A DNA stretch of 64,000 nucleotides from Marinomonas sp. MED121 (lineage in GTDB: Bacteria > Pseudomonadota > Gammaproteobacteria > Pseudomonadales > Marinomonadaceae). Of the stretch, positions 1 through 9,180 are shown piece after piece. Numbering within the stretch: the first letter of the stretch is position 1; the number at the start of each line of letters is the position of its first letter. The position numbers were made by a program, and so were the translations under genes. The stretch covers positions 353,127 to 417,126 of the forward strand of contig NZ_CH672432.1 of NCBI RefSeq assembly GCF_000153025.1, in the 5' to 3' direction. The notes under the pieces are model-generated. The model was given only the letters and a program-made list of their open reading frames with translations, made no database searches and was not told the DNA's origin.

Positions 1-326
1 TCTAGAATAATAACCTTAGGTTGATGCTTTTTAAGCATCTGAGCAATCATATAAATGGTATCCGCGTCTGAAAGCATGCCAATTTTAACCGCATCAACTT
101 TCATATCACAGAAAATGCTTTCTAATTGGGCTTTAACAAACGCTTGCGGGACCGGATGAATGTCAGTCACACCTTGTGTATTTTGCGCCGTAAGCGCAGT
201 TATCACAGAGCATGCATATGAGCCGGTAGCCGACATGGCTTTAATATCTGCCTGAATACCAGCGCCACCACCGCTATCTGAGCCTGCAATGGTTAAAGAG
301 ATGTGAGGTTGATTATGTGTGTACAT
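1..326 (-). CDS. thiD: Hydroxymethylpyrimidine/phosphomethylpyrimidine kinase, 5' part only
   Basis: ThiD phosphorylates hydroxymethylpyrimidine and then its monophosphate in thiamine synthesis, in the cytoplasm. Reading the minus strand from the ATG at 326 gives about 108 residues that run off the left window edge. The N-terminal ribokinase-fold signature ISLTIAGSDSGGGAGIQADI is clear, followed by the expected TALTAQNTQGV and KIGMLSD stretches. A good ribosome site (AGGAG) lies 6-7 bases before this ATG. A TPP riboswitch lies directly upstream, which confirms the thiamine assignment. The 3' part, and any fusion to ThiE, lies outside the window. Confidence 0.93.
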   Translation of the reverse strand, partial: MYTHNQPHISLTIAGSDSGGGAGIQADIKAMSATGSYACSVITALTAQNTQGVTDIHPVPQAFVKAQLESIFCDMKVDAVKIGMLSDADTIYMIAQMLKKHQPKVIIL

Positions 327-330
327 ATAT

Positions 331-352
331 GGCTCCTAATAAAACTGGAGCC
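331..352 (-). promoter_or_regulatory. Ribosome-site sequestering hairpin of thiD (riboswitch expression platform)
   Basis: On the minus strand GGCTCC and GGAGCC form a perfect 6-bp stem around a 10-base loop. The 3' arm contains the AGGAG ribosome site of thiD, so folding would block translation. It sits between the TPP aptamer and the start codon, where a translational expression platform is expected. That it acts this way is inference. Confidence 0.6.
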
Positions 353-394
353 TAAATAAGACAGACTGATTGAGATTGTCTATATAGAAATGAG

Positions 395-484
395 GCTTGC
401 CAGTTCCCTACGCCAGTATTAACTGGGTCAGGTTCAACGGGTCTAGAGGCAAGCCTCAGTCTCAGCTCAAAAGAGCACCCCGAC
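395..484 (-). ncRNA. TPP riboswitch (THI element)
   Basis: The minus strand carries the conserved THI-box blocks in order: GGGGTGCTC, GCTGAGACTGAGG, ACCCGTTGAACCTGACC, GTTAATACTGGCGTAGGGAA. This aptamer binds thiamine pyrophosphate and lowers expression of thiamine genes. It lies about 70 bases upstream of thiD on the same strand. Aptamer segment GAGGCTTGCC (448-457) is exactly complementary to GGCAAGCCTC just 3' of the aptamer (392-401), so an alternative pairing could compete with ligand binding. Confidence 0.95.
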
Positions 485-672
485 TAACTAAATCTGTATT
501 GCTGTTAAGCAAATTTTGCGTGGATAGTGCCTCGTGAATCTATCCATGTCAACCGCTTAATAAACTGCTTTAACTTATTACAGCCAAGTTTCTCATATCA
601 ATTTACTCTATTTTTCTTATGTAATTCAACAAGATAAAATAAATTCACTTGTAGCATTTAAATGAACAAGCT
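485..672 (-). promoter_or_regulatory. Gene-free stretch with a possible thiD promoter
   Basis: No gene is seen here. On the minus strand TTGACA (547-552), followed after 17 bases by a poor -10 (CACTAT), would start transcription about 30 bases before the riboswitch. The -35 is exact but the -10 matches only three of six bases, so this is a weak call. The rest is AT-rich spacer behind the lipase foldase gene. Confidence 0.3.
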
Positions 673-1719
673 TCACTGATAGATTTTCTCAAGAGTGGCC
701 AATCGCTTCTTTTCACTATCGGAAAAGTTTAATGCGATTAAGTTTTCAATCTCTTGTTGTTGAAGGTCAAGAGAAAGACTTGAGCTTTGAATTGCCTTTT
801 TTTGATCCATAAAAGCTAACACCTTGGTTTTTAATACCTGCCTAGAGCCTCTAACATTAGCAAGCCTTTGCGCAGCTTCGATCCCAAATGCTTGGGATTG
901 AAGGACAAATAAATCTTCACCATTCTCTTCGCTTTGCAACTCCAATCGTGAGATAACTTGGGTTAACTTATCGCCATCATTTGAATCGGTTTGCGTGTTT
1001 GAACCTTGTAAACTTGCAATTAATGCTTGTTCACTCGCGATCTCATCCGCAAAAAATGCCTGCCTATAGTCTTGTTCAAAATATTCATACCTCAATAGAT
1101 CTATGGCTTGATAAAGGGAAATTTGCCTTTCTACAATGGCCATTCTATCTGTCAGGGCCACATGAACTTGTGAGAACTCATCATCTAATGTTTTAAGGGC
1201 GTATTTATAGGCTTGATATTGCTCAAGTAAAGCTAAGGCTTCACTTTGTGCTGGATCAACTAGAGATTGGCGAATATCTTCTTTGATTAAGTCAATCAGT
1301 TGCCCATAGGAAAGCTCACCTAATAATGTCATAAAGTAATCAAATCGCTGCTTGATACTAATATGTGCAACCAAGCGCCCTTCTGCATCTACTGGGTAAG
1401 CTCCGCCCACTTGCGTACCACGCAGGGAGGAAGATTCCGCCAACCATCTCACTTTATTCTGGTAGTCACTAAAAGCAGGGTTATCTTTTAGGTTAAGTTC
1501 TTTCTCTATATTAGCGACGACAGTTTCTTTTAAAACATGTGTTTTTGGATCTATCAGATGAGCACTATCGCTATTTTTCTCAACCTTTAATTTATCTTGA
1601 TTAGACGTCATTTGAACAGGTGCCGCGATATACGCGACACCGACCCAATTCGCCAAACCAAGAAAGGCCGCACCCGCAAATGCAATGAGACCTAGCTTCT
1701 TAATAAGGGAATGCTTCAT
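673..1719 (-). CDS. lifO: Lipase foldase (steric chaperone)
   Basis: This is the membrane-anchored chaperone that folds the secreted lipase in the periplasm before type II export. It has 348 residues, the usual family length. One N-terminal hydrophobic segment (about residues 8-33) anchors it; most of the rest is predicted helical. The family signature is present as RFDYFMTLLGE at about 125-135 (consensus RxxFDY...), preceded by SSLRGT near 97-102, also typical of the family. It starts 18 bases after the lipase gene on the same strand, the classical lip-lif operon order. Assignment is secure; substrate range is unknown. Confidence 0.95.
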   Translation of the reverse strand: MKHSLIKKLGLIAFAGAAFLGLANWVGVAYIAAPVQMTSNQDKLKVEKNSDSAHLIDPKTHVLKETVVANIEKELNLKDNPAFSDYQNKVRWLAESSSLRGTQVGGAYPVDAEGRLVAHISIKQRFDYFMTLLGELSYGQLIDLIKEDIRQSLVDPAQSEALALLEQYQAYKYALKTLDDEFSQVHVALTDRMAIVERQISLYQAIDLLRYEYFEQDYRQAFFADEIASEQALIASLQGSNTQTDSNDGDKLTQVISRLELQSEENGEDLFVLQSQAFGIEAAQRLANVRGSRQVLKTKVLAFMDQKKAIQSSSLSLDLQQQEIENLIALNFSDSEKKRLATLEKIYQ

Positions 1720-1737
1720 AAACTCACTGCCCCCTCT

Positions 1738-2760
<1,023 letters not shown>

Positions 2761-2860
2761 TTATTTTTATGGAAAATCGAGAATATGAAAGATTCGTGCA
2801 CAAAACAAACAATTACAGATATGATTTTTTGTTATTTCTCCACTATGTGAAATTTGATAT

Positions 2861-3118
2861 TTAGTTATATCTCAATTCACTTTTTTTCTTTTTAATCCAG
2901 TAAAAATAATGTTCATCTTCTTCTTTCTGCTGAATCAACTCATGCCCTAAAAATTGGCAGAATTTGACAATATCACGGGTAGTAGAAGGGTCAGTCGCCT
3001 CTACTTTAAGTATCTGATCTGCTTTAATTTTTCGCATTTCAACATGCAACAACATCACAGGCTCTGGACAATAAAGTCCAACTGCATCTAAAAAACTATG
3101 ATGCTCAATAGTATCCAT
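2861..3118 (-). CDS. tusA: TusA-family sulfur carrier protein
   Basis: A small cytoplasmic sulfur-transfer protein, 85 residues from the ATG at 3118. That ATG is preferred over an in-frame start 12 codons earlier because AAGGAG lies 6-7 bases before it. The active-site signature is GLYCPEPVM, with the persulfide cysteine in CPxP. TusA accepts sulfur from IscS and passes it to tRNA thiolation or other pathways. The C-terminus is lysine-rich. It follows the hydrolase gene on the same strand with a 42-base gap, so the two may be co-transcribed. Which tusA-like paralogue this is cannot be settled here. Confidence 0.85.
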   Translation of the reverse strand: MDTIEHHSFLDAVGLYCPEPVMLLHVEMRKIKADQILKVEATDPSTTRDIVKFCQFLGHELIQQKEEDEHYFYWIKKKKSELRYN

Positions 3119-3160
3119 CAAAACTCCTTTACAATTAAAACCTTGGTACTGCACTATAAA

Positions 3161-3760
3161 TTAAACGGATAATTGTGCAGCAAGCCATTTAGAAATAATG
3201 AGATTAATGTCACTCATTATTTGATCTTGATCTTTGCCTGTGGATTTTAACACAGAGAAATCATGATCCGCCCCATCAAACCAATGCACCTTAATATTCT
3301 TATGCAATGTATGTTGCTCTACCCAAGCAGGTTTTCCAAACGCATCACGTGTACCTTGAATAATAAGACAAGGTTTTTGCATATGTTCCAAAAAACTTAA
3401 CCTATGCTTGTCCGGCTTACCTTGCTGATGAAAAGGAAAGCCCAAACACACAATCGCAGCAACCCTTGGATCGGATGACAGCTGAGTCGCCACCCTTCCC
3501 CCCATGGATTTACCCGCCACTATTATTGATCCGTCTTTTGCATCTGGATTCAGAAATGACGCAAACTCTTCGACTAATTGCGCAAATTTTGGCGGTGGTC
3601 TACGCTTATCTGTTGCCTCTATTTGTTTCATGTAGTCAAAAGTAAGTGGGATGTAGTTGATTTTATGAGTGCGACAAAATGTCACAGCAAATCTGTTCAA
3701 AAATCCACCACCATGGCCAAGGCCTGCACCATGGGCCATATAAAAAGAAAAATAACTCAT
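3161..3760 (-). CDS. Alpha/beta hydrolase, dienelactone-hydrolase/KANL3-Tex30 type
   Basis: A predicted cytoplasmic alpha/beta hydrolase of about 199 residues. The strand-turn AHGAGLGHGG near the N-terminus is typical of the Tex30/KANL3-like group. GKSMGG is the nucleophile elbow, RDAFG holds the likely acid, and GADHDF the histidine. Substrate is unknown. The reading frame also extends to a TTG at 3781, but the ATG at 3760 is preferred; neither has a convincing ribosome site, so the start is uncertain. It is divergent from ccoN. Confidence 0.7.
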   Translation of the reverse strand: MSYFSFYMAHGAGLGHGGGFLNRFAVTFCRTHKINYIPLTFDYMKQIEATDKRRPPPKFAQLVEEFASFLNPDAKDGSIIVAGKSMGGRVATQLSSDPRVAAIVCLGFPFHQQGKPDKHRLSFLEHMQKPCLIIQGTRDAFGKPAWVEQHTLHKNIKVHWFDGADHDFSVLKSTGKDQDQIMSDINLIISKWLAAQLSV

Positions 3761-3833
3761 AAAAATATTGCCATATGACAAAGAAAAGCCATTAAAAACA
3801 ACTTACTTCAATAGAAAAATGATCAAAAACGCT

Positions 3834-3839
3834 TATAAT
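3834..3839 (+). promoter_or_regulatory. Possible -10 element of ccoN
   Basis: An exact TATAAT lies about 155 bases before ccoN in the divergent region 3761-3993. No -35-like hexamer is found 16-18 bases upstream, which fits an activator-dependent promoter, but no Fnr/Anr box (TTGAT-N4-ATCAA type) could be found at the expected distance either. The rest of this intergenic region shows nothing clear. Confidence 0.3.
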
Positions 3840-3993
3840 AGCGCGGCTAGTTTACTCACCGCTTCAGTATGACTTACAAATCATTAACAACTTTTTTAGT
3901 GATGCTTTAAAAGTTTGCCGTGAGATGTAACTTAATACGGGCATTTCATTTAATTACAAGGTCAATCACTCTTCGTGGATTGTGGAAGAAACT

Positions 3994-5436
3994 ATGAGCA
4001 CAGCTTTTGATCATCCAACCTACAACTATAGTGTGGTGCGTGCATTCACCATCATGACAGTCGTTTGGGGTGTCGTTGGCATGGGGTTAGGCGTTTTAAT
4101 TGCGTCGCAACTCGTATGGCCAGACATTTTCGCAGGTATCGAATACCTTCACTTTGGTCGTTTACGACCGTTACACACTAACGCAGTAATCTTCGGATTC
4201 GGCGGTTGCGCACTTTTCGCGACATCTTATTTCGTCGTGCAAAGAACAACTCAAGCACGTATTTGGTCTGATACATTAGCAAGCTTCACATTCTGGGGCT
4301 GGCAAACTGTGATCGTTGCTGCTGCAATTACTCTTCCTCTAGGCTTTACTCAAGTTAAAGAATACGCAGAGCTAGAATGGCCAATTGATATTCTTATCAC
4401 GCTTGTTTGGGTCGTTTATGCCATTGTTTTCTTTGGCACTATCATGAAGCGTAAGATGAAGCACATTTATGTTGCTAACTGGTTCTTTGGTGCCTTCATT
4501 GTCACTGTAGCAGTACTTCATATTTTTAATAGCTTATCTGTTACAGCAGGCTTATTTAAATCTTACTCTATTTACTCTGGCGCAATCGATGCCATGGTTC
4601 AATGGTGGTATGGTCACAATGCTGTAGGTTTCTTCTTAACCGCTGGCTTCCTAGGCATTATGTACTACTTCGTACCTAAGCAAACGGGTCGCCCTGTATT
4701 CTCCTACCGCTTATCAATTGTTCACTTCTGGGCTTTGATTTCGCTTTACATTTGGGCTGGACCTCACCACTTACACTACACAGCACTGCCTGAGTGGACA
4801 CAAAGTGTTGGCATGGTTATGTCTTTGATCCTACTTGCACCTTCTTGGGGTGGTATGATCAATGGTGTAATGACACTATCTGGCGCTTGGCACAAACTTC
4901 GTACTGACCCTATCCTACGTTTCCTCGTTGTTTCATTGTCTTTCTATGGCATGTCTACCTTCGAAGGCCCGATGATGGCAATCAAAACGGTTAACGCATT
5001 ATCTCATTATACTGACTGGACTATCGGTCACGTACATGCGGGTGCATTAGGCTGGGTTGCTATGGTAAGTATTGGTGCGGTTTATCACATGATGCCAGTA
5101 GTATTCGGCCGTAAAGCGGGCGAAATGCACTCAATCACACTGATTAACGTTCACTTCTGGTTAGCAACAATTGGTACTGTACTTTACATCGCATCTATGT
5201 GGGTAAACGGCATTATGCAAGGTCTAATGTGGCGTGCATTCAACCAAGACGGATCACTTGTATACAGCTTTGTTGAAGCCGTTGATGCAAGTAAGCCAGG
5301 TTGGACAGTACGTGTTATTGGTGGCGTCCTGTTCCTAACAGGTATGCTATTAATGGCAGTTAACACCTACCTTACTGTACGTGCTTGCAAGCAAGAACAA
5401 GAACTTGCTCATTCAACAAATACACAAGCAGCATAA
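3994..5436 (+). CDS. ccoN: Cytochrome c oxidase cbb3-type subunit I
   Basis: The catalytic, proton-pumping subunit of the high-affinity cbb3 oxidase in the inner membrane. It has 480 residues and about 12 membrane helices. The metal ligands are all visible: His61 in LRPLHTNAV (low-spin haem), His208 in WWYGHNAV and His258/His259 in AGPHHLHY (CuB), and His346/His348 in TIGHVHAG (haems). Tyr252 is the expected cross-linked tyrosine. The ATG at 3994 has GGAAG in front; a GTG at 3982 is in frame but less likely. First gene of ccoNOQP. Confidence 0.98.
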   Translation: MSTAFDHPTYNYSVVRAFTIMTVVWGVVGMGLGVLIASQLVWPDIFAGIEYLHFGRLRPLHTNAVIFGFGGCALFATSYFVVQRTTQARIWSDTLASFTFWGWQTVIVAAAITLPLGFTQVKEYAELEWPIDILITLVWVVYAIVFFGTIMKRKMKHIYVANWFFGAFIVTVAVLHIFNSLSVTAGLFKSYSIYSGAIDAMVQWWYGHNAVGFFLTAGFLGIMYYFVPKQTGRPVFSYRLSIVHFWALISLYIWAGPHHLHYTALPEWTQSVGMVMSLILLAPSWGGMINGVMTLSGAWHKLRTDPILRFLVVSLSFYGMSTFEGPMMAIKTVNALSHYTDWTIGHVHAGALGWVAMVSIGAVYHMMPVVFGRKAGEMHSITLINVHFWLATIGTVLYIASMWVNGIMQGLMWRAFNQDGSLVYSFVEAVDASKPGWTVRVIGGVLFLTGMLLMAVNTYLTVRACKQEQELAHSTNTQAA

Positions 5437-5447
5437 GGGGCTTTTAA

Positions 5448-6050
5448 ATGCGTCATGAAATAATCGAAAAGAACATAGGCCTTATGATTGCCCTAATCAT
5501 CGTTGCGATCAGCTTCGGTGCTATGGTTGAAATCGTTCCTTTATTCTTTATGCAAAAGACAACACAACCTGTTGAGAATCTAAAGCCGTTAACAGCATTA
5601 GAGCTTGAAGGTCGTGACATTTACATTCGTGAAGGCTGTGTTGGTTGTCACACTCAAATGATTCGTCCATTTAGAGCTGAAACTGAACGCTACGGCCCTT
5701 ATAGTGTTGCTGGTGAGTCTGTTTATGATCACCCACATTTATGGGGCTCAAAACGAACTGGTCCAGATTTAGCTCGAGTGGGTCAACGTTACAGTGACGA
5801 ATGGCATCGTGCTCATTTGTACAATCCTCGTGATGTGGTACCTGAGTCAAATATGCCCGCCTTCCCTTGGTTGTTTAACAGCACCCTTGACGGCAATACT
5901 ACGGCTGACAAAATGCTAGCTTTACGTTCTGTTGGCGTACCTTTTACTGACGAACAAATTACTACAGCGAAAGAAGACGTTCGTGGCAAACGTGAGATTG
6001 ATGCGCTCGTTGCTTACTTGCAACAACTTGGCACAGTAATCAAACGCTAG
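5448..6050 (+). CDS. ccoO: Cytochrome c oxidase cbb3-type subunit II (mono-haem)
   Basis: A membrane-anchored mono-haem cytochrome c that passes electrons from CcoP to CcoN. It has 200 residues with one N-terminal transmembrane helix (about 10-34). The covalent haem motif is CVGCH (Cys64, Cys67, His68), and ESNMPAFPW supplies the methionine ligand. It starts 11 bases after ccoN. The haem domain faces the periplasm. Confidence 0.98.
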   Translation: MRHEIIEKNIGLMIALIIVAISFGAMVEIVPLFFMQKTTQPVENLKPLTALELEGRDIYIREGCVGCHTQMIRPFRAETERYGPYSVAGESVYDHPHLWGSKRTGPDLARVGQRYSDEWHRAHLYNPRDVVPESNMPAFPWLFNSTLDGNTTADKMLALRSVGVPFTDEQITTAKEDVRGKREIDALVAYLQQLGTVIKR

Positions 6051-6059
6051 GACTCAATT

Positions 6060-6239
6060 ATGGACATTAATACGCTTAGAAGTATCGCAACAGTATTAGC
6101 CTTTATCGCTTTTATCGCTGTTACGTTATGGGCTTTCAGCAAAAGAAAAACAGGTGACTTCAACGAAGCCGCTAACCTTCCTTTTGATGAGGATGAAGAT
6201 ATGCCAAATAAGCAATCCGTGGAGAATAAACAAAAATGA
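6060..6239 (+). CDS. ccoQ: Cytochrome oxidase subunit CcoQ
   Basis: A 59-residue single-helix protein that stabilises the cbb3 complex. From the ATG at 6060 it reads MDINTLRSIATVLAFIAFIA and continues VTLWAFSKRK, then an acidic cytoplasmic tail with FDEDEDMP. AGGA lies just before the start. Its TGA overlaps the ATG of ccoP (ATGA), which indicates translational coupling. Size, single membrane segment and position between ccoO and ccoP identify it. Confidence 0.93.
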   Translation: MDINTLRSIATVLAFIAFIAVTLWAFSKRKTGDFNEAANLPFDEDEDMPNKQSVENKQK

Positions 6240-7135
6240 ATGAATTAACGCCCTTTTGGAGCGGCTGGATCATTGCCATTACGCTTGGCTCTATCTTTGG
6301 CTGCTACTGGTTGTTAGCAAGTGTTCGAAGCAACAAGAAACATGCAAACGGTGAAGTGCCAACCACTGGCCACGTTTACGATGGCATCGAAGAGCTTGAC
6401 AATCCACTACCACGTTGGTGGTACTGGAAATTTGTAATCACTGTTGTGTTTGCTTTGGTATACCTAGCACTCTATCCAGGCCTTGGTAACTTTAAAGGCC
6501 TACTTGGTTGGACTCAGATCAACCAATATGAGCGCGAAGTCGCTAAAGCTGAGCAAGAATTTGGCCCTATGTTTGCTAAATACCAAAGCACAGATTTAGA
6601 AGAACTAAGCCAAGACGATAAGGCAATGCGCCTAGGTCAACGCCTTTTCTCAAATAACTGTGCAATTTGTCACGGCTCAGCAGCAACAGGTAGTTATGGT
6701 TTCCCTAACCTAACAGACAATGACTGGCTATATGGCGGCGCTACTGCTGACATCAAGCACTCTGTTATGAATGGCCGTATCGCAGCGATGCCAGCTTGGG
6801 GCGCAACCCTAGGCGAACAAGGCATTAATGAAACCGCTCAGTATGTTCTTAGCCTTTCTGGAAAAGAAACCAACCCTGAAGCAGCAGCTAAAGGTAAGGA
6901 AATCTTTGCCACTAACTGTGTCGCTTGTCACGGTCAAGATGGGGCAGGTAATAAGCTATTTGGCGCACCAAATCTAACCGATGATATTTGGTTATATGGC
7001 GGTTCTGAACAGCAAGTCATGCAAACATTACGTAATGGTCGCGCAGGTAAAATGCCAGCATGGAAAGATATTCTAGGCGAAGACAAAGCACACATTGTCT
7101 CTGCTTACGTTTATAGCCTTTCTCACCAAGAGTAA
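6236..7135 (+). CDS. ccoP: Cytochrome c oxidase cbb3-type subunit III (di-haem)
   Basis: The di-haem cytochrome c that delivers electrons to the cbb3 core. It has 299 residues: two N-terminal membrane helices (about 8-30 and 64-85) with the conserved loop DGIEELDNPLPRWW between them, then two periplasmic cytochrome c domains. Haem motifs are CAICH (142-146) and CVACH (228-232), each followed by a methionine-containing MPAW segment. It is the last gene of ccoNOQP and is followed by a strong terminator. Confidence 0.98.
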   Translation: MNELTPFWSGWIIAITLGSIFGCYWLLASVRSNKKHANGEVPTTGHVYDGIEELDNPLPRWWYWKFVITVVFALVYLALYPGLGNFKGLLGWTQINQYEREVAKAEQEFGPMFAKYQSTDLEELSQDDKAMRLGQRLFSNNCAICHGSAATGSYGFPNLTDNDWLYGGATADIKHSVMNGRIAAMPAWGATLGEQGINETAQYVLSLSGKETNPEAAAKGKEIFATNCVACHGQDGAGNKLFGAPNLTDDIWLYGGSEQQVMQTLRNGRAGKMPAWKDILGEDKAHIVSAYVYSLSHQE

Positions 7136-7140
7136 TATCT

Positions 7141-7176
7141 AAGCGAGTGTGACACCATGTCACACTCGCTTTTCTC
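7141..7176 (+). terminator. Rho-independent terminator of ccoNOQP
   Basis: A perfect 14-bp stem (7141-7154 with 7158-7171) around the loop CCA, followed by TTTTCTCT. It begins 6 bases after the ccoP stop. It separates the structural oxidase operon from the assembly genes. Confidence 0.92.
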
Positions 7177-7233
7177 TCCTTTTCTGTATTATCCCCTCTA
7201 TCGCACTATTCTATTAATCTGTTAACAGGATGA

Positions 7234-8646
7234 ATGGCTATGAGTCAGCAGATCCCATTAAAAAACCTCGATGATGATGTGGTTGAATATGACCTCTATC
7301 AAAAACGCACAAAAATCTATACCCGCCGCATTCAAGGCTTCTTTCAATCTATAAGGACTAAGATTCTTTGGGTTTTGATGGCTGGTTATTTTTTGACACC
7401 TTGGATAAACCTCGGCGATAGACAAGCCGTCTTTTTTGACCTACCAAGCCGTCAATTTCACATCTTTAATGTTACTTATTGGCCACAAGATTTTGTTTTA
7501 CTGGCTTGGCTCTTGATCATAGCGGCCTTCGCCCTCTTTCTTATGACAACACTCTTCGGCCGAGTTTGGTGTGGCTATACCTGCCCACAAACGGTTTGGA
7601 CCTTAGTCTTTATGTGGATTGAAGAGAAAACGGAAGGTAACCGCAATCAACGCATAGCGCTTGATAAGCAACCTATGTCGCGCTCTAAATTCATCAAGAA
7701 GCTTAATAAGCACGGTCTCTGGGTTCTTTTTGCCGCCCTAACAGGCTTTAGCTTTGTGGGTTATTTCACCCCGGTTAGAGAACTCAGCATTGAAATGTTC
7801 ACCTTAGAAGCTCACCCTTGGGCTTACTTTTGGATTGCTTTCTTTACTGGCGCCACTTACCTATTTGCAGGCTGGATGAGAGAACAAGTATGCTCATTCA
7901 TGTGCCCTTACGCACGCTTTCAATCTGTCATGTTTGACACTAATACTTTAGTTATTTCATACGACGAAGTACGTGGCGAAAATCGTGGCAAGCGTAAACG
8001 TCGAGCCGATTTAGAAGCACTCAACCTAGGCGATTGCATCGATTGCAATCAATGTGTTCATGTCTGCCCTGCTGGAATTGATATTCGAGATGGCTTGCAA
8101 ATACAATGTATTGGCTGCGCTTTATGCATTGATGCTTGCGATTCTGTTATGGAAAAAATGGATTACCCTAAAGGGTTAATCAGCTATACCACAGAAAACA
8201 GCTTAGAAGGCAAGAAAACAAAAGTTTGGCGACCAAAATCAATTGGTTATGCAATCGCACTCTTTATTATGGTTGCTAGCTTCGGATATATTGCAACAGA
8301 TAGAGAAGCACTTGGATTAGATGTTTTAAAGGATAGAAATCGTCTATATAATACGACTCCAAGCGGCATGATTGAAAATATTTATACCATTAAAGTCATG
8401 AACATGGATCAATCAGATCACACCTTTAGATTAAAGGTTGAAGGATTAGATGGTCTTAAAGTGATTGGTCGCAAAAAGATTTATGTAACATCAGGCGAAG
8501 TTCGTTCAATTCCTCTTTCAATCCAGGTGCCACCACATGTATTGAAAGTACAAAAGAACAAGATCAGCTTCACAATCAGCTCAATAGATGAAGGGTTCGA
8601 TGTGAGTAAAACCACAGAAAGCCGTTTTCTTGGGCCAGTAAATTAA
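7234..8646 (+). CDS. ccoG: Cytochrome c oxidase accessory protein CcoG (RdxA/FixG)
   Basis: A polyferredoxin-like membrane protein needed for cbb3 assembly; homologues reduce copper for CuB loading. It has 470 residues with several N-terminal membrane helices. Paired cysteine motifs CGYTCP (about 113-118) and CSFMCP (220-225) lie at helix ends, and two 4Fe-4S motifs CIDCNQCVHVCP (268-279) and CIGCALCIDAC (292-302) follow. A C-terminal IgG-like fold is expected after about residue 350. Starts ATG at 7234 or 7240 are both possible; AGGA at 7227-7230 serves either. Confidence 0.96.
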   Translation: MAMSQQIPLKNLDDDVVEYDLYQKRTKIYTRRIQGFFQSIRTKILWVLMAGYFLTPWINLGDRQAVFFDLPSRQFHIFNVTYWPQDFVLLAWLLIIAAFALFLMTTLFGRVWCGYTCPQTVWTLVFMWIEEKTEGNRNQRIALDKQPMSRSKFIKKLNKHGLWVLFAALTGFSFVGYFTPVRELSIEMFTLEAHPWAYFWIAFFTGATYLFAGWMREQVCSFMCPYARFQSVMFDTNTLVISYDEVRGENRGKRKRRADLEALNLGDCIDCNQCVHVCPAGIDIRDGLQIQCIGCALCIDACDSVMEKMDYPKGLISYTTENSLEGKKTKVWRPKSIGYAIALFIMVASFGYIATDREALGLDVLKDRNRLYNTTPSGMIENIYTIKVMNMDQSDHTFRLKVEGLDGLKVIGRKKIYVTSGEVRSIPLSIQVPPHVLKVQKNKISFTISSIDEGFDVSKTTESRFLGPVN

Positions 8647-8658
8647 CGATATAAACAC

Positions 8659-8683
8659 AAGGCACTCATTCATTGGGTGCCTT
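8659..8683 (+). terminator. Weak hairpin between ccoG and ccoH
   Basis: AAGGCAC and GTGCCTT form a 7-bp stem with an 11-base loop, followed by TTAATAAG. The stem is short and the T run poor, so it may be only a partial terminator or an mRNA processing point within the operon. Confidence 0.4.
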
Positions 8684-8703
8684 TAATAAGAGGTATATTT
8701 TAC

Positions 8704-9180
8704 GTGACTCCCACTCCTTGGTACAAACAATTCTGGCCCTGGTTCGTTATCGCTATTCCGGTAAGCTCAATGCTGGTTGCTGTAGTACAAGTCTCTTATG
8801 CCTTAAACTCCCCTAACGACATGGTAGTGGACAATTATTATAAAGAAGGCCTTGGTATCAATACCGTGCTTGATAAGCGAACACTTGCGGGAGAGCTAAA
8901 CATAAGCGGCTCTATTGTTATTGATAACACGACAGGCGAAGTCATCTTATCCAGCGAGAACGCACAGGCCGAAACACTTTCCCTTAATTTTTATAACTCA
9001 GCCATTTCAGATAAAGATTTTACCATTGAGTTAATTCGTATTGCCGAAAACCGTTATAGAGGCAACTTAACGAAATCTATTTCCGGTATTTGGAATCTGT
9101 ATTTAGAATCAGAAGCCGGCTGGCAAGTTGGCGCTAGACTTAATCTATCCAAGTCTGATACCACTCAATTCACACCATGA
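8704..9180 (+). CDS. ccoH: Cbb3 oxidase assembly protein CcoH (FixH)
   Basis: FixH/CcoH-family protein, 158 residues, a membrane-anchored factor for cbb3 assembly. It opens with PWYKQFWPWFVIAIP, the family's hallmark, running into one membrane helix, then NDMVVDNYYKEGL and a periplasmic beta-rich domain. The GTG at 8704 is chosen because AGAGG precedes it; a GTG at 8677 is in frame but lies inside a hairpin arm. Its stop overlaps the ATG of ccoI (ATGA). Confidence 0.9.
   Translation: MTPTPWYKQFWPWFVIAIPVSSMLVAVVQVSYALNSPNDMVVDNYYKEGLGINTVLDKRTLAGELNISGSIVIDNTTGEVILSSENAQAETLSLNFYNSAISDKDFTIELIRIAENRYRGNLTKSISGIWNLYLESEAGWQVGARLNLSKSDTTQFTP

Noticed and set aside
3782..3993. Fnr box before ccoN
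   Set aside because: Single ATCAA and GTCAA half-sites exist but no partner half-site at N4 spacing.
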